The position numbers and the translations under genes were made by a program. This document shows positions 35,998-45,785 of a DNA stretch of 64,000 nt, in pieces. This stretch comes from Paraglaciecola chathamensis S18K6 (lineage in GTDB: Bacteria > Pseudomonadota > Gammaproteobacteria > Enterobacterales > Alteromonadaceae): the NCBI GenBank assembly GCA_000314955.1, contig BAEM01000008.1, positions 44,687 through 108,686 of the forward strand. Direction: 5' to 3'. Below the pieces are notes generated by a model. That model was not told the DNA's origin. It made no database searches and saw only the letters and a program-made list of their open reading frames with translations. Each line of letters begins with the position of its first letter. The stretch's first letter is position 1.

Positions 35998-36963
35998 ATG
36001 AAGTTAATGATGCTTAAAGGGGTATGCAGCGCAATCGGTTTAATGGCAGCGCTGAGCGTTTCTGCCGGCGAACAAATTGATCGCAGCATTGAAGCGAACC
36101 CTAATGGCTATGTGGAAATCGAACACGTCAACGGTAAGGCTGAAATCAAAGGCTGGGACAAATCCCAAGTACAAGTTAAAGGCGAGTTAGGCGAAAATAC
36201 CGAGCGTTTCGTTTTTGAGCGCAGAGGCAATGAAGTTCTGATAAAGGTGAAGGTCAAGAATAGCCGAAAACACAGCAGCCGTTGGGGCAACGATAATGAG
36301 GACGAATTGATTATTTTTGTCCCCCACCAGAGCCGCATAAACTATACCGCTGTGAATGCAGATGTCAGGTTAGGCGACATCAAAGGTGGTACGAATGCCC
36401 AAACAGTTAATGGCGAAATTGATGCTCAACAGTTGTCAGGCCGTGTGCGCTTGGAATCAGTAAACGGCGATATCAACGCCGATGCTCTGAAAGGCGATGT
36501 GGCAATAGAAACGGTCAACGGCGATATACGTTCGCAAAGTACAAAAGGGCGCGAAGATGCATACAAGTCGGTAAATGGTGATATCAACGTAACCTCTAGT
36601 TCGAGAGAGCTTCGCGTGACGACGGTGAATGGTGACGTAACGCTAGCCATGCAGAAAATAACGTACGCTAATTTGGAAACCGTCAACGGCGAGTTGAAAA
36701 TGGCATTAGCTCTGGCCAAAGGAGGGGAACTACAGGCGACAACCGTCGGAGGAGAAATTAACTTGAACTTTGCTCCTGACGTATCAGCATTGTTTGATAT
36801 TCGTGCTCATGCGGGCGGCAAGATCGTTAATCGTCTGACCCATGACAAGGTACAAAAAGACAAGTATGGCCCAAGCAGTTGGTTAGCAACCAGTATCGGA
36901 CAAGGTCAAGGTAAGGTGTCTGTTTCAACCGTGAACGGTCGAGTGAGTATTTCGAAAGGGTAG
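35998..36963 (+). CDS. DUF4097-family beta-repeat protein, exported
   Basis: This 321-aa protein has a signal peptide (residues 1-23, ending SAG) and a DUF4097-type right-handed beta-helix built of short repeats: TVNGEI, SVNGDI, TVNGDI, SVNGDI, TVNGDV, TVNGEL and finally TVNGRVSI. It is probably periplasmic or cell-surface. The gene lies 21 bp after the putative anti-sigma gene and is likely in the same operon, as DUF4097 proteins often are with ECF sigma modules. The biochemical role of the family is not known. Confidence 0.85.
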   Translation: MKLMMLKGVCSAIGLMAALSVSAGEQIDRSIEANPNGYVEIEHVNGKAEIKGWDKSQVQVKGELGENTERFVFERRGNEVLIKVKVKNSRKHSSRWGNDNEDELIIFVPHQSRINYTAVNADVRLGDIKGGTNAQTVNGEIDAQQLSGRVRLESVNGDINADALKGDVAIETVNGDIRSQSTKGREDAYKSVNGDINVTSSSRELRVTTVNGDVTLAMQKITYANLETVNGELKMALALAKGGELQATTVGGEINLNFAPDVSALFDIRAHAGGKIVNRLTHDKVQKDKYGPSSWLATSIGQGQGKVSVSTVNGRVSISKG

Positions 36964-36970
36964 AGCAAAT

Positions 36971-37010
36971 AAAAAAATGCACCACCGACGCAGGGACGAA
37001 GGTGGTGCAT
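36971..37010 (-). terminator. Terminator of the large TonB receptor gene
   Basis: Perfect 10-bp stem ATGCACCACC/GGTGGTGCAT (36977-36986 with 37001-37010). The A-run at 36971-36977 becomes a U-run on the minus-strand transcript. It lies 15 bp after the receptor's stop. Confidence 0.85.
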
Positions 37011-37024
37011 GAGTTAACTAATAT

Positions 37025-39943
37025 TTAGAAAGTAACTTTAACGCCAGCATTAGCACGACGACCGATTAGGTCATAAAGTGCATCAAAGGTATTTCCTGAA
37101 GGTACTTCGTTAAATACGTTACGAATACCAGCAGAAAAGCTAACGTTGTCATTCAAGTAGTAAACCGCTGACAAGTCATGAGTCCACACTGAATCGATAA
37201 AGTTAGGTGACGCATCTTCTGGTGAACCGCCGCCTGGTGATACGTCAAATAACGCACTCTTATCAATAAAGCGAGAGCTCCAGTTAACGTTCAGGTCGTC
37301 AATACGGTAATCAATAGACGTGCTCCATTGTAAGCTTGGATCACCTACTTCACCATCTTCTACGTTGATTTCATCTGGGCGAGTTTGGAATTCAAATTCA
37401 TCTAAACTAAGGACTTTAGTCGCTGAGATATTGATTCTAACTTCACCAGGTAAATCAAACTGGCTTAGGTCTGTTCTGTAACGTACGTTTGCTTCGATAC
37501 CGTCTGTGTCGAAACCTGCCGCGTTAATATAACCAGAGCGCACCAATGCAATATCATTCGTGGTAGGGTCACGGTCAATTTGTCCACAGAAGTTAACATC
37601 TGGGCCGCCTGTCGCATCAACACAGTTATCGGCAACATCTTGTGCTGCAACTAAGTTAATCGCATCGGAAATCTCGATGTTGTAGTAATCCACGGTCAAT
37701 GAGAAGTTTTCAATAAACGCAGGTGTCCATACAAAACCAATGGTTTGTGACTCAGCTGTTTCAGAGAACAGTTCAGTATTACCACCAGAAAGCGTGTTAA
37801 CACTGACGTTATCGTTCGCTTCAAAACCAGCAGGGATGCCCAATGCTAGACAGTTTGCTGCTCTATCTGGATCTTCATTAATGTTATCTGCATCACATGG
37901 ATCAGATACACGTGCGAAGCCAGGTGAAACAGGGCTAAACGCTTCTGTCACGTTTGGTGCCCGAACCGCTTCGCTGACTGTTGCACGGATACGCAAGTCT
38001 TCGATAGGAGCCCAGCCTAAGCCAACCTGCCATGCATCAGCATTACCGGCATGTGAGTAATCAGCAGTACGATATGCTGCATCTAATGTAAGCTCTTGAA
38101 CCAAGAACATATCGCTAATCAGTGGTGCACTCACTTCGATGAAATACTCTTCTACATCGAAGCCGCCGAATGAATCAGGCGTCGCTGCACTGGTATAAAA
38201 GCCCGCTTTAGTGAATTCATCAGTAATAGTGCTTGATGTTTCTTCGCGGTATTCATAACCCATAGCAACACCGATTGCGCCACCTGGAAGCTCTAAAAAT
38301 GCGCCTGTATCAAATGATAAAGAAGCACCGTAAACGTCTTGAGTAATTTCATCTTCACGTAAAACATCACCAGAAATAAAGTCCGCAGCTTCTGCGCTGA
38401 AGTTTCCTGTTCCGAATGGGTTAAACGCGACACAGTTTCCGCCATTTACTGACGCTGGGTCTTCATAATCGTCGCCTTGCGCACTAGGTACTTGGCTACG
38501 ACATGCAGCCAGTCCAGTTTCAGGGTCGATAACCGCATCGATTGCGGCATCTAAATTATCTACAATGACGTCGTTTAACGTACGACGGGTATTTTTGGTT
38601 TCACCATGGGTGTAAAACACGTCATAATCGAAAACAGTTTCACCAAGTTCGAATCCACCTTCAAAACCAAGAACGACGCGGAACAATTCACGGTCATTTG
38701 CAGCTGAGCGGTTACCTAAATCACCAAAGAAGCGAGAGAATGAAACCGTTGTGTCTTGACCACCGTCAATAAGACGCTGTCTGGTAGCAGAATCTAAGAA
38801 CGGGTTATCCGCAACATTAATACTTAAGCCACCGAAATTGAAAGCCGGCTGGAACTGTTGACGAATATCTTTATCAACGTATTTCACGTCACCGTACATA
38901 CGCACGTTATCGTTAAAGTCATAACGGAATGTAGACGCTAATGTAACGGTCTCTTGTGATGGCGTGTAGTTTTCATAGTTATCAGGGAAGAAAACCGTGT
39001 CATACGCTTGATCAAAGTTACCAAAAGCAAAACTGTTAGTATTGATACGTTCAACCTGATCCATACCTATACCGTCAGGTGAAAACGTAATACGAGGACC
39101 ACCGCCGAAAGGGTTAATCACGCCGAAGTCGTTGATCATCTCTGAACCTACGAATGGTACGCGGAACCTATCAGCAATACCGTCGTCTTCACCACCATCA
39201 TCAGGATTGATAACAGTACCCGCATAATCATGTTGCTGAAGGTCGGTTAGTAATACTTCGCGAATGTCAGATTTACCTGCGTAGAAAGTAATGTTGCCTT
39301 TACCGTCTTCAGAGGTTGAACCGACTAGCACGTTAAAGTTATGGCTTTTTGTGCCAACGCCTTCAGTGCTATCGGCAACGCCTGCATTAAATTCAAAGCC
39401 TTCAAAATCATCTTTAAGGATAATATTGATAACACCTGAAACAGCATCAGAACCATAAATCGCTGACGCGCCACCTGTGATGATTTCTACCTTGTCTATC
39501 AACGCAGCTGGAATAGCACCTGTATCGATAGCTGATGAACCAGGAGCACCGGCAACGTGACGGATTCCGTTAACCAAAGTTAGGGTACGGTCTCTACCTA
39601 GCGAGCGTAGATCTGGGGCACTTAAGCCGGCATCTTCGTTGCTATTGTTGTTACCAATCAAGCTTGAACCCGCAGCAATCGCTGGGATTTCCGCCAAAAT
39701 ACTCCCTAAGTCTGGTGTACCAAAACGAGCAATTTCTTCTGAACTTAAAGAGATAACTGGAGCTGGTGATGAAAGCTCGGCACGTGCAATACGAGAACCG
39801 GTAACTGAGATTTTCTCAAGAGCTTCGCCTTCAGCGGCTGGCGTTTCCTGTGCTGTAGTTAATGTAGAAAATGATGCGGCAGAGAGCGCACCGAGAGATA
39901 CAGCGAGTCTAATCGACTTCGCCAATTCGGTTTTAGTGAACAT
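37025..39943 (-). CDS. TonB-dependent receptor (large, 972 aa)
   Basis: This outer-membrane receptor has a signal peptide (residues 1-31, ending TTAQE), a TonB-box-like ISVTGSRI (about 45-52), a plug domain (about 58-180, VEIITGGASAIYGSDAVSGVINI), and a long 22-strand-type barrel with large extracellular loops ending NAGVKVTF. The plug subtype (LVNGIRHVAG, GSLGRDRT) is common in marine Alteromonadales for oligopeptide or oligosaccharide uptake; no substrate genes adjoin it. Monocistronic, with its own terminator. Confidence 0.88.
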   Translation of the reverse strand: MFTKTELAKSIRLAVSLGALSAASFSTLTTAQETPAAEGEALEKISVTGSRIARAELSSPAPVISLSSEEIARFGTPDLGSILAEIPAIAAGSSLIGNNNSNEDAGLSAPDLRSLGRDRTLTLVNGIRHVAGAPGSSAIDTGAIPAALIDKVEIITGGASAIYGSDAVSGVINIILKDDFEGFEFNAGVADSTEGVGTKSHNFNVLVGSTSEDGKGNITFYAGKSDIREVLLTDLQQHDYAGTVINPDDGGEDDGIADRFRVPFVGSEMINDFGVINPFGGGPRITFSPDGIGMDQVERINTNSFAFGNFDQAYDTVFFPDNYENYTPSQETVTLASTFRYDFNDNVRMYGDVKYVDKDIRQQFQPAFNFGGLSINVADNPFLDSATRQRLIDGGQDTTVSFSRFFGDLGNRSAANDRELFRVVLGFEGGFELGETVFDYDVFYTHGETKNTRRTLNDVIVDNLDAAIDAVIDPETGLAACRSQVPSAQGDDYEDPASVNGGNCVAFNPFGTGNFSAEAADFISGDVLREDEITQDVYGASLSFDTGAFLELPGGAIGVAMGYEYREETSSTITDEFTKAGFYTSAATPDSFGGFDVEEYFIEVSAPLISDMFLVQELTLDAAYRTADYSHAGNADAWQVGLGWAPIEDLRIRATVSEAVRAPNVTEAFSPVSPGFARVSDPCDADNINEDPDRAANCLALGIPAGFEANDNVSVNTLSGGNTELFSETAESQTIGFVWTPAFIENFSLTVDYYNIEISDAINLVAAQDVADNCVDATGGPDVNFCGQIDRDPTTNDIALVRSGYINAAGFDTDGIEANVRYRTDLSQFDLPGEVRINISATKVLSLDEFEFQTRPDEINVEDGEVGDPSLQWSTSIDYRIDDLNVNWSSRFIDKSALFDVSPGGGSPEDASPNFIDSVWTHDLSAVYYLNDNVSFSAGIRNVFNEVPSGNTFDALYDLIGRRANAGVKVTF

Positions 39944-40216
39944 GTAAAATCCCCGTGATTTTTATTAATACCAATCGTTTTATACGATTTTTATTGTTCA
40001 ATAGTGAGTTGAACTGTATCGGAATATAAAACAATACATATAGGCTTACAATCTATTACGGAATAACGCTTGTATCGAAAACTTCACGTTTTAGGCAAAC
40101 TCCTTGCCCCAACTGGGTTTAGGGCAGCGTCGCTGAAAGCTTCATTAGACTAATTTACAGTATGAAAGGTAAGAACAGGCGGGGAGGGTTGCCTAAAATT
40201 TGTGCAAAAGGGGAGG

Positions 40217-41188
40217 CTAAGCCACCCGCTCTACTGCAACGTGAGCTAAGCCAATCAGGGCTTGCTTGTAGTGTGATTCAGGAATAGGAGCCAATGCATC
40301 GACCGCTTGTTGGGATGCTTTTAAAGCTTGTTGTTTGGTGTAACCCAAGGCGTTGGTTTGCTCCATCGCTTCTAAAATGAGCGTTAGATTATCCATGCCA
40401 TTACCTGACTCAATGGCTTCACGTATCATTGCCGCCTGCTGCTCGTTGCCATGCCACATTGCATATAAAAGCGGCAAAGTTGGCTTGCCCTCTGCTAGGT
40501 CGTCGCCCATGTTTTTACCCATATCTTCACTGTCAGATGCATAATCCATAATGTCATCAACGAGTTGAAAGGCTGTGCCCAAGTATTTCCCGTAGTCTTG
40601 CATGGCATTTTCAATAGCTTCACTTTGTTCAGTCAGCACTGCTGCTAATAGCGTTGCGGCTTCAAATAAGCGTGCGGTTTTGCTGTAAATCACTTCCATG
40701 TAACTTTCTTCTGTGGTGTTCGGATCGTTACAGTTCATCAATTGCAGCACTTCACCCTCTGCAATCACATTGGTTGCATCAGACAAGATTTGCATGACGC
40801 GCATGCTGTCCAGCGTCACCATCATTTGAAACGAACGGGTATATAGAAAGTCACCCACTAACACACTTGCTTGATTACCGAACACTTCATTTGCTGTTTC
40901 ACGGCCTCGGCGCATAGTCGATTCATCGACGACATCATCATGCAATAAGGTCGCGGTGTGAATAAACTCAATAATAGCCGCTAACGTATGATGTTGCTCT
41001 GTCTGAATATTCAACGCCCGAGCGGCTAAAACCGTTAATAAGGGCCTTAGTCGTTTGCCACCACTATTAACGATGTAGAAGCCAAGTTGATTGATCAGCG
41101 AGACATCTGAATTCACCTGCTTTTGGATCAGTTGATTGACCGCGAGCATATCTGGCTCAGCGAGTGAAAGGATGTGGTCTAAATCCAT
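40217..41188 (-). CDS. ispB: Octaprenyl diphosphate synthase
   Basis: This 323-aa all-trans polyprenyl synthase makes the side chain of ubiquinone and menaquinone. The two Asp-rich motifs are intact: LLHDDVVDES (D84, D85, D88) and QLVDDIMDYAS (D211, D212, D215), with GGKRLRP (residues 43-49) binding the isopentenyl diphosphate. The position opposite rplU-rpmA-obgE is the same conserved arrangement seen in E. coli and supports ispB over other prenyl synthases. Confidence 0.95.
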   Translation of the reverse strand: MDLDHILSLAEPDMLAVNQLIQKQVNSDVSLINQLGFYIVNSGGKRLRPLLTVLAARALNIQTEQHHTLAAIIEFIHTATLLHDDVVDESTMRRGRETANEVFGNQASVLVGDFLYTRSFQMMVTLDSMRVMQILSDATNVIAEGEVLQLMNCNDPNTTEESYMEVIYSKTARLFEAATLLAAVLTEQSEAIENAMQDYGKYLGTAFQLVDDIMDYASDSEDMGKNMGDDLAEGKPTLPLLYAMWHGNEQQAAMIREAIESGNGMDNLTLILEAMEQTNALGYTKQQALKASQQAVDALAPIPESHYKQALIGLAHVAVERVA

Positions 41189-41342
41189 ACTTAATTTTCA
41201 GCTCTGAAGATAAGGTGTTAATTAGCGTGCGATTTTACAGAAATTACACAGGGTATCCAGCAGACATTATGTAACAATTGCCTGCAAAGACGCGTAGAAT
41301 ATGTGTTGCTGCATATTTGAGCAAATAAATTGAATTTGGTAC

Positions 41343-41371
41343 TTGCGACGACTGGACGGTTCACGTACAAT
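41343..41371 (+). promoter_or_regulatory. Promoter of rplU-rpmA
   Basis: TTGCGA (41343-41348), 17-nt spacer, TACAAT (41366-41371), about 55 bp before the rplU start. Confidence 0.65.
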
Positions 41372-41427
41372 TCGCGCCCTGTTTTTGAATATATAGCGCT
41401 ATGATTAAGCGCAGAGCGGAGTTAATT

Positions 41428-41739
41428 ATGTACGCGGTTTTCCAAAGTGGTGGCAAACAACACCGTGTGGCTGAAGGCCAAACCGTTCGTCTTGAGAAGA
41501 TCGAAGTGGCTCCAGGTGAGTCAGTAGAATTCGCTGATATCTTGATGGTGAGCAATGGTGAAGACGTTAAGATCGGTACGCCTTTTGTTAGTGGCGGAAA
41601 AGTTACAGCGGAAGTTGTAACGCATGGTCGTGGCGAGAAAGTTAAGATTGTTAAGTTTCGTCGACGCAAGCATTCACGTACCCAAATGGGTCACCGTCAG
41701 TGGTTCACGGAAGTGAAAATCACTGGTATAAGCGCTTAA
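41428..41739 (+). CDS. rplU: 50S ribosomal protein bL21
   Basis: This 103-aa large-subunit protein starts [14 protein letters not shown], the family N-terminus, and carries [16 protein letters not shown] near its end. I moved the start to ATG 41428 (GCGGAG nine bases upstream) because the nine extra codons from 41401 are not part of the family. First gene of rplU-rpmA. Confidence 0.97.
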   Translation: MYAVFQSGGKQHRVAEGQTVRLEKIEVAPGESVEFADILMVSNGEDVKIGTPFVSGGKVTAEVVTHGRGEKVKIVKFRRRKHSRTQMGHRQWFTEVKITGISA

Positions 41740-41757
41740 TAGTAGGAGTTCGAACTA

Positions 41758-42015
41758 ATGGCACATAAAAAGGCTGGTGGTAGTACCAATAACGGTCGTG
41801 ACTCAGAAAGTAAACGTTTAGGTGTTAAACGTTACGGCGGTGAGTCAGTTTTAGCGGGTAACATTATTGTTCGTCAACGTGGTACTCGTTTCCACGCTGG
41901 TGACAACATGGGTATCGGCAAAGATCACACTTTGTTTGCTTTATCAGACGGTAAAGTTCAATTTGAAGTGAAAGGTCCTAAAAACCGTAAATTTGTAAGT
42001 ATCGTTGCTGAATAA
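41758..42015 (+). CDS. rpmA: 50S ribosomal protein bL27
   Basis: This 85-aa protein sits near the peptidyl-transferase centre. Typical N-terminus [18 protein letters not shown], then [20 protein letters not shown]. It lies 18 bp after rplU with GGAG before its ATG; a terminator follows. Confidence 0.97.
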   Translation: MAHKKAGGSTNNGRDSESKRLGVKRYGGESVLAGNIIVRQRGTRFHAGDNMGIGKDHTLFALSDGKVQFEVKGPKNRKFVSIVAE

Positions 42016-42036
42016 TTAGCAATCTTACACAGTTTA

Positions 42037-42065
42037 AAAGACCCCGCTTGTGCGGGGTTTTTTGT
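42037..42065 (+). terminator. rplU-rpmA terminator
   Basis: ACCCCGC-TTGT-GCGGGGT stem followed by six T. Confidence 0.93.
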
Positions 42066-42150
42066 TTAAGACGTCTTATTTATCGTTTTGCATATATAAG
42101 ACAAACACGCTGAGCTCGGGAATACCCCAAGCGCCAGCGAACTAGTATAA

Positions 42151-43356
<1,206 letters not shown>

Positions 43357-43446
43357 GCCGATTGCCGGTTAGCTGAATGTACTCAGTTAACCGAGTTTGA
43401 CCGAATAATTAACGCGTAATGTAGTTGGAAAGTAGGGTGTTTTAGT

Positions 43447-43962
43447 ATGGCAAAGATTGCGATGATTGCTGCAATGGCAAACGAACGAGTAATTGGTCTT
43501 AACAATCAAATGCCTTGGCACATGCCAGCCGACTTAAAACACTTTAAACGTGTGACGCTGGGCAAGCCAATTATTATGGGGCGAAAAACCTACGAATCTA
43601 TTGGCAGAGCGTTACCCGGTCGTCTTAATATTGTGATCACGGGTGACCAAGCTTATCAACTGGGTGATGCGAGTGTCGTACACAGCTGCGATCAGGCCAT
43701 AAACGTGGCCATGTCACACACGCAAAAAGAAGGTGTAGCTGAGCCGGACCAAGAAATTATGGTGATAGGCGGCGGCACTGTTTATCAACACTTTTTACCT
43801 CATGCTAATCGCTTGTATTTGACCTTCATAGATTTAGATACCCCAGGAGACACGTATTTCCCTGACTATGCAGATGATGCATGGCAAGAAATTGAATCTG
43901 AATCGAACGAGCCTGACGAGCAAAATTCTTACCCCTATCGCTTTGTTACCCTCGCAAGGTGA
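43447..43962 (+). CDS. folA: Dihydrofolate reductase
   Basis: This 171-aa type I DHFR reduces dihydrofolate to tetrahydrofolate with NADPH and is the trimethoprim target. Visible features: the MPWHMPADLKHFK block with catalytic Asp29 (D27 in E. coli), the NADPH-binding GRKTYESIGRALPGR, and IMVIGGGTVY. About 10 residues longer than the E. coli enzyme. The end is 7 bp from the convergent membrane-protein gene. Confidence 0.95.
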   Translation: MAKIAMIAAMANERVIGLNNQMPWHMPADLKHFKRVTLGKPIIMGRKTYESIGRALPGRLNIVITGDQAYQLGDASVVHSCDQAINVAMSHTQKEGVAEPDQEIMVIGGGTVYQHFLPHANRLYLTFIDLDTPGDTYFPDYADDAWQEIESESNEPDEQNSYPYRFVTLAR

Positions 43963-43969
43963 TTACTGT

Positions 43970-44491
43970 TTATGCAATCGCCTTGGCGTTGTTTTTCAGT
44001 AAGGTAAACGTATACACATAACCATATATTGCACTGAATAGTATACTGGGGGCCACCGTCAGTAGGATATTAGGGGTGTGATTTATCAGATTCACCACCA
44101 GCGCTATGCTTCCTTGCATACCGATAAGAAGCAGCGGGGCGAGTATTACACCTGATATTTTGATAGAAGCTATGCGGGATGCCGCGTTATCCAAAGCATG
44201 ATTGAATGTCTTGAAAATAGCGATATTCTGCTTCGTGTTTGCATATACCGAACACAAAATAGGTACTACAAATAACAATGACACGTAATGACTATTGAAA
44301 CGTTGAACGACCTTTTCTAATGTGAAGGTAAAAACGATGGTAATACTGCCACTGAGCGTGCCTTGCACTAGTGCCGAGCGTAAGATTAACCCTAGGTCGT
44401 CTGTTGCTAAGCTATTCGCCCAGTAAGTCCATCTAAAATAAAACACAAATGCCACCACCGCTGACATGGCTAATCTCATTCTCGACGACAT
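43970..44491 (-). CDS. Small integral membrane protein of unknown function
   Basis: This 173-aa protein has about four TM helices (around residues 8-28, 42-60, 70-88, then a pair at 112-165) and a short basic C-terminus. I do not recognise the family. It is convergent with folA and its start lies near tpx; a TTGGTATAA tract just upstream (44523-44531) is a partial match to the terminal repeat of the MITE-like element. Codon use is ordinary, so it is likely a real gene. Confidence 0.6.
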   Translation of the reverse strand: MSSRMRLAMSAVVAFVFYFRWTYWANSLATDDLGLILRSALVQGTLSGSITIVFTFTLEKVVQRFNSHYVSLLFVVPILCSVYANTKQNIAIFKTFNHALDNAASRIASIKISGVILAPLLLIGMQGSIALVVNLINHTPNILLTVAPSILFSAIYGYVYTFTLLKNNAKAIA

Positions 44492-44611
44492 CTTGTCTAC
44501 CCTTTAGTAAAGTAATTGGAATTGGTATAAGACCTCGCTATTGTTTTCTATCTTTCATCCCCCATTTTAGTATGCTACGAAAAACGATTATTAACCAAAG
44601 TTGGAGAACAT

Positions 44612-45106
44612 ATGAGCACAGTGACTTTAAAGGGTAACCCATTCAACACCGTAGGCGTGTTGCCAAGCGTCGGTGAAAGTGCAGCGGATTTCCGCTTAGT
44701 GAAAACAGATCTTTCTGAAACAACACTTGCTGACTATAAAGGCTCACGTTTAGTACTGAATATTTTCCCGTCTGTAGATACGCCGACTTGCGCAATGTCT
44801 GTGCGCAAATTTAACGAGCAAGTAAGTCAATTAGAAAATACTAAAGTGTTATGTGTATCTGCTGATCTGCCTTTTGCGGCTGCGCGTTTCTGTGGCGCTG
44901 AAGGAATTGATAATGTGGCGACCGGTTCGAGCTTTAGAGGAACATTTGGCACCGATTATGGCGTTGAGTTTGTTGACGGTCCATTGAAGGGCTTGTTGTC
45001 ACGCAGTGTTGTTGTGCTTGATGAAAGCGGTAAGGTTATTTATACCGAGCAAGTTTCTGAAACGGCTGACGAGCCTGACTATGACGCAGCGGTTGCAGCG
45101 CTGTAG
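44612..45106 (+). CDS. tpx: Thiol peroxidase (Tpx)
   Basis: This 164-aa atypical 2-Cys peroxiredoxin reduces hydroperoxides using thioredoxin. Peroxidatic Cys60 lies in SVDTPTCAMSV and resolving Cys94 in RFCGAEG, matching C61 and C95 of E. coli Tpx. Full length. TTGGAG precedes the ATG. Monocistronic, sharing a bidirectional terminator with the cold-shock gene. Confidence 0.96.
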   Translation: MSTVTLKGNPFNTVGVLPSVGESAADFRLVKTDLSETTLADYKGSRLVLNIFPSVDTPTCAMSVRKFNEQVSQLENTKVLCVSADLPFAAARFCGAEGIDNVATGSSFRGTFGTDYGVEFVDGPLKGLLSRSVVVLDESGKVIYTEQVSETADEPDYDAAVAAL

Positions 45107-45145
45107 TAATTTAAAGTGTGTCACGCTTTTTAAGCGTCTAAAAAG

Positions 45146-45172
45146 AAACGAGCCGCAATGCGGCTCGTCTTA
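45146..45172. terminator. Bidirectional terminator between tpx and the cold-shock gene
   Basis: ACGAGCCGC-AAT-GCGGCTCGT stem (45148-45168). The right side ends CTT; on the minus strand the left side reads TTCTTTTT, so it suits the cold-shock transcript best. Confidence 0.75.
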
Positions 45173-45197
45173 GGCGATGACTAACGTCAGTCTGTAA

Positions 45198-45404
45198 TTA
45201 AACAGGAACTACGTTGTTCGCACATGGGCCCTTAGGGCTTTGACCAACTTCAAACTCAACCGCTTGGCCGTCGTTCAAAGTTGCATATCCACCACCGCTT
45301 TTAATTTCTGAGTGATGAACAAATAAATCTTTTCCGCCGTCTTCTGGAGTAATGAAACCGAAACCTTTGTCCGCATTAAACCACTTAACTGTACCTTTAC
45401 TCAT
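45198..45404 (-). CDS. Cold-shock protein (CspA family)
   Basis: This 68-aa single-domain RNA chaperone carries RNP1 (KGFGFITPE) and RNP2 (LFVHHSEI), beginning [13 protein letters not shown]. Typical length and sequence. The stretch upstream to 45785 has no gene, and CspA-family genes often have long structured leaders, but I could not fold it. The particular paralogue cannot be assigned. Confidence 0.93.
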   Translation of the reverse strand: MSKGTVKWFNADKGFGFITPEDGGKDLFVHHSEIKSGGGYATLNDGQAVEFEVGQSPKGPCANNVVPV

Positions 45405-45785
45405 AATCTACTCTACTTTAATTAATATATTGTTTGCAGAAAACCTGCGTTAACCATTGTATAGGTTATTTTTGCGTAAATCCGTTCTATTCCACGTTTA
45501 CTTCATATTTTTACTTAACAAACCCTATGGTCGATTCAATTTCGTCAGCTGGCGTGCATTTTGCTCCCTAGTTTATATAACTGATTATATTTCGGGGAAA
45601 TTGGGCAAAAATTGATTTAGATAAACAGGCAAAGCTATATATCACCTGGTCTATAGGTTGGTTTTGTGTGTTTTTATCTTGTGAAAATTTGTACCCACCC
45701 GTTATGTAAATTTTATAAACCTGACTCATTTATGCATTTTTGATACTGCTTGTCGTAAATGTTAAATGAACAAAAAGGGATCAGC
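45405..45785. other. Intergenic region upstream of the cold-shock and PLD genes
   Basis: 381 nt AT-rich with no ORF. Probably contains a long 5' leader of the cold-shock gene on the minus strand and the promoter of the PLD gene on the plus strand. I see no clear cold-box or operator. Confidence 0.45.
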
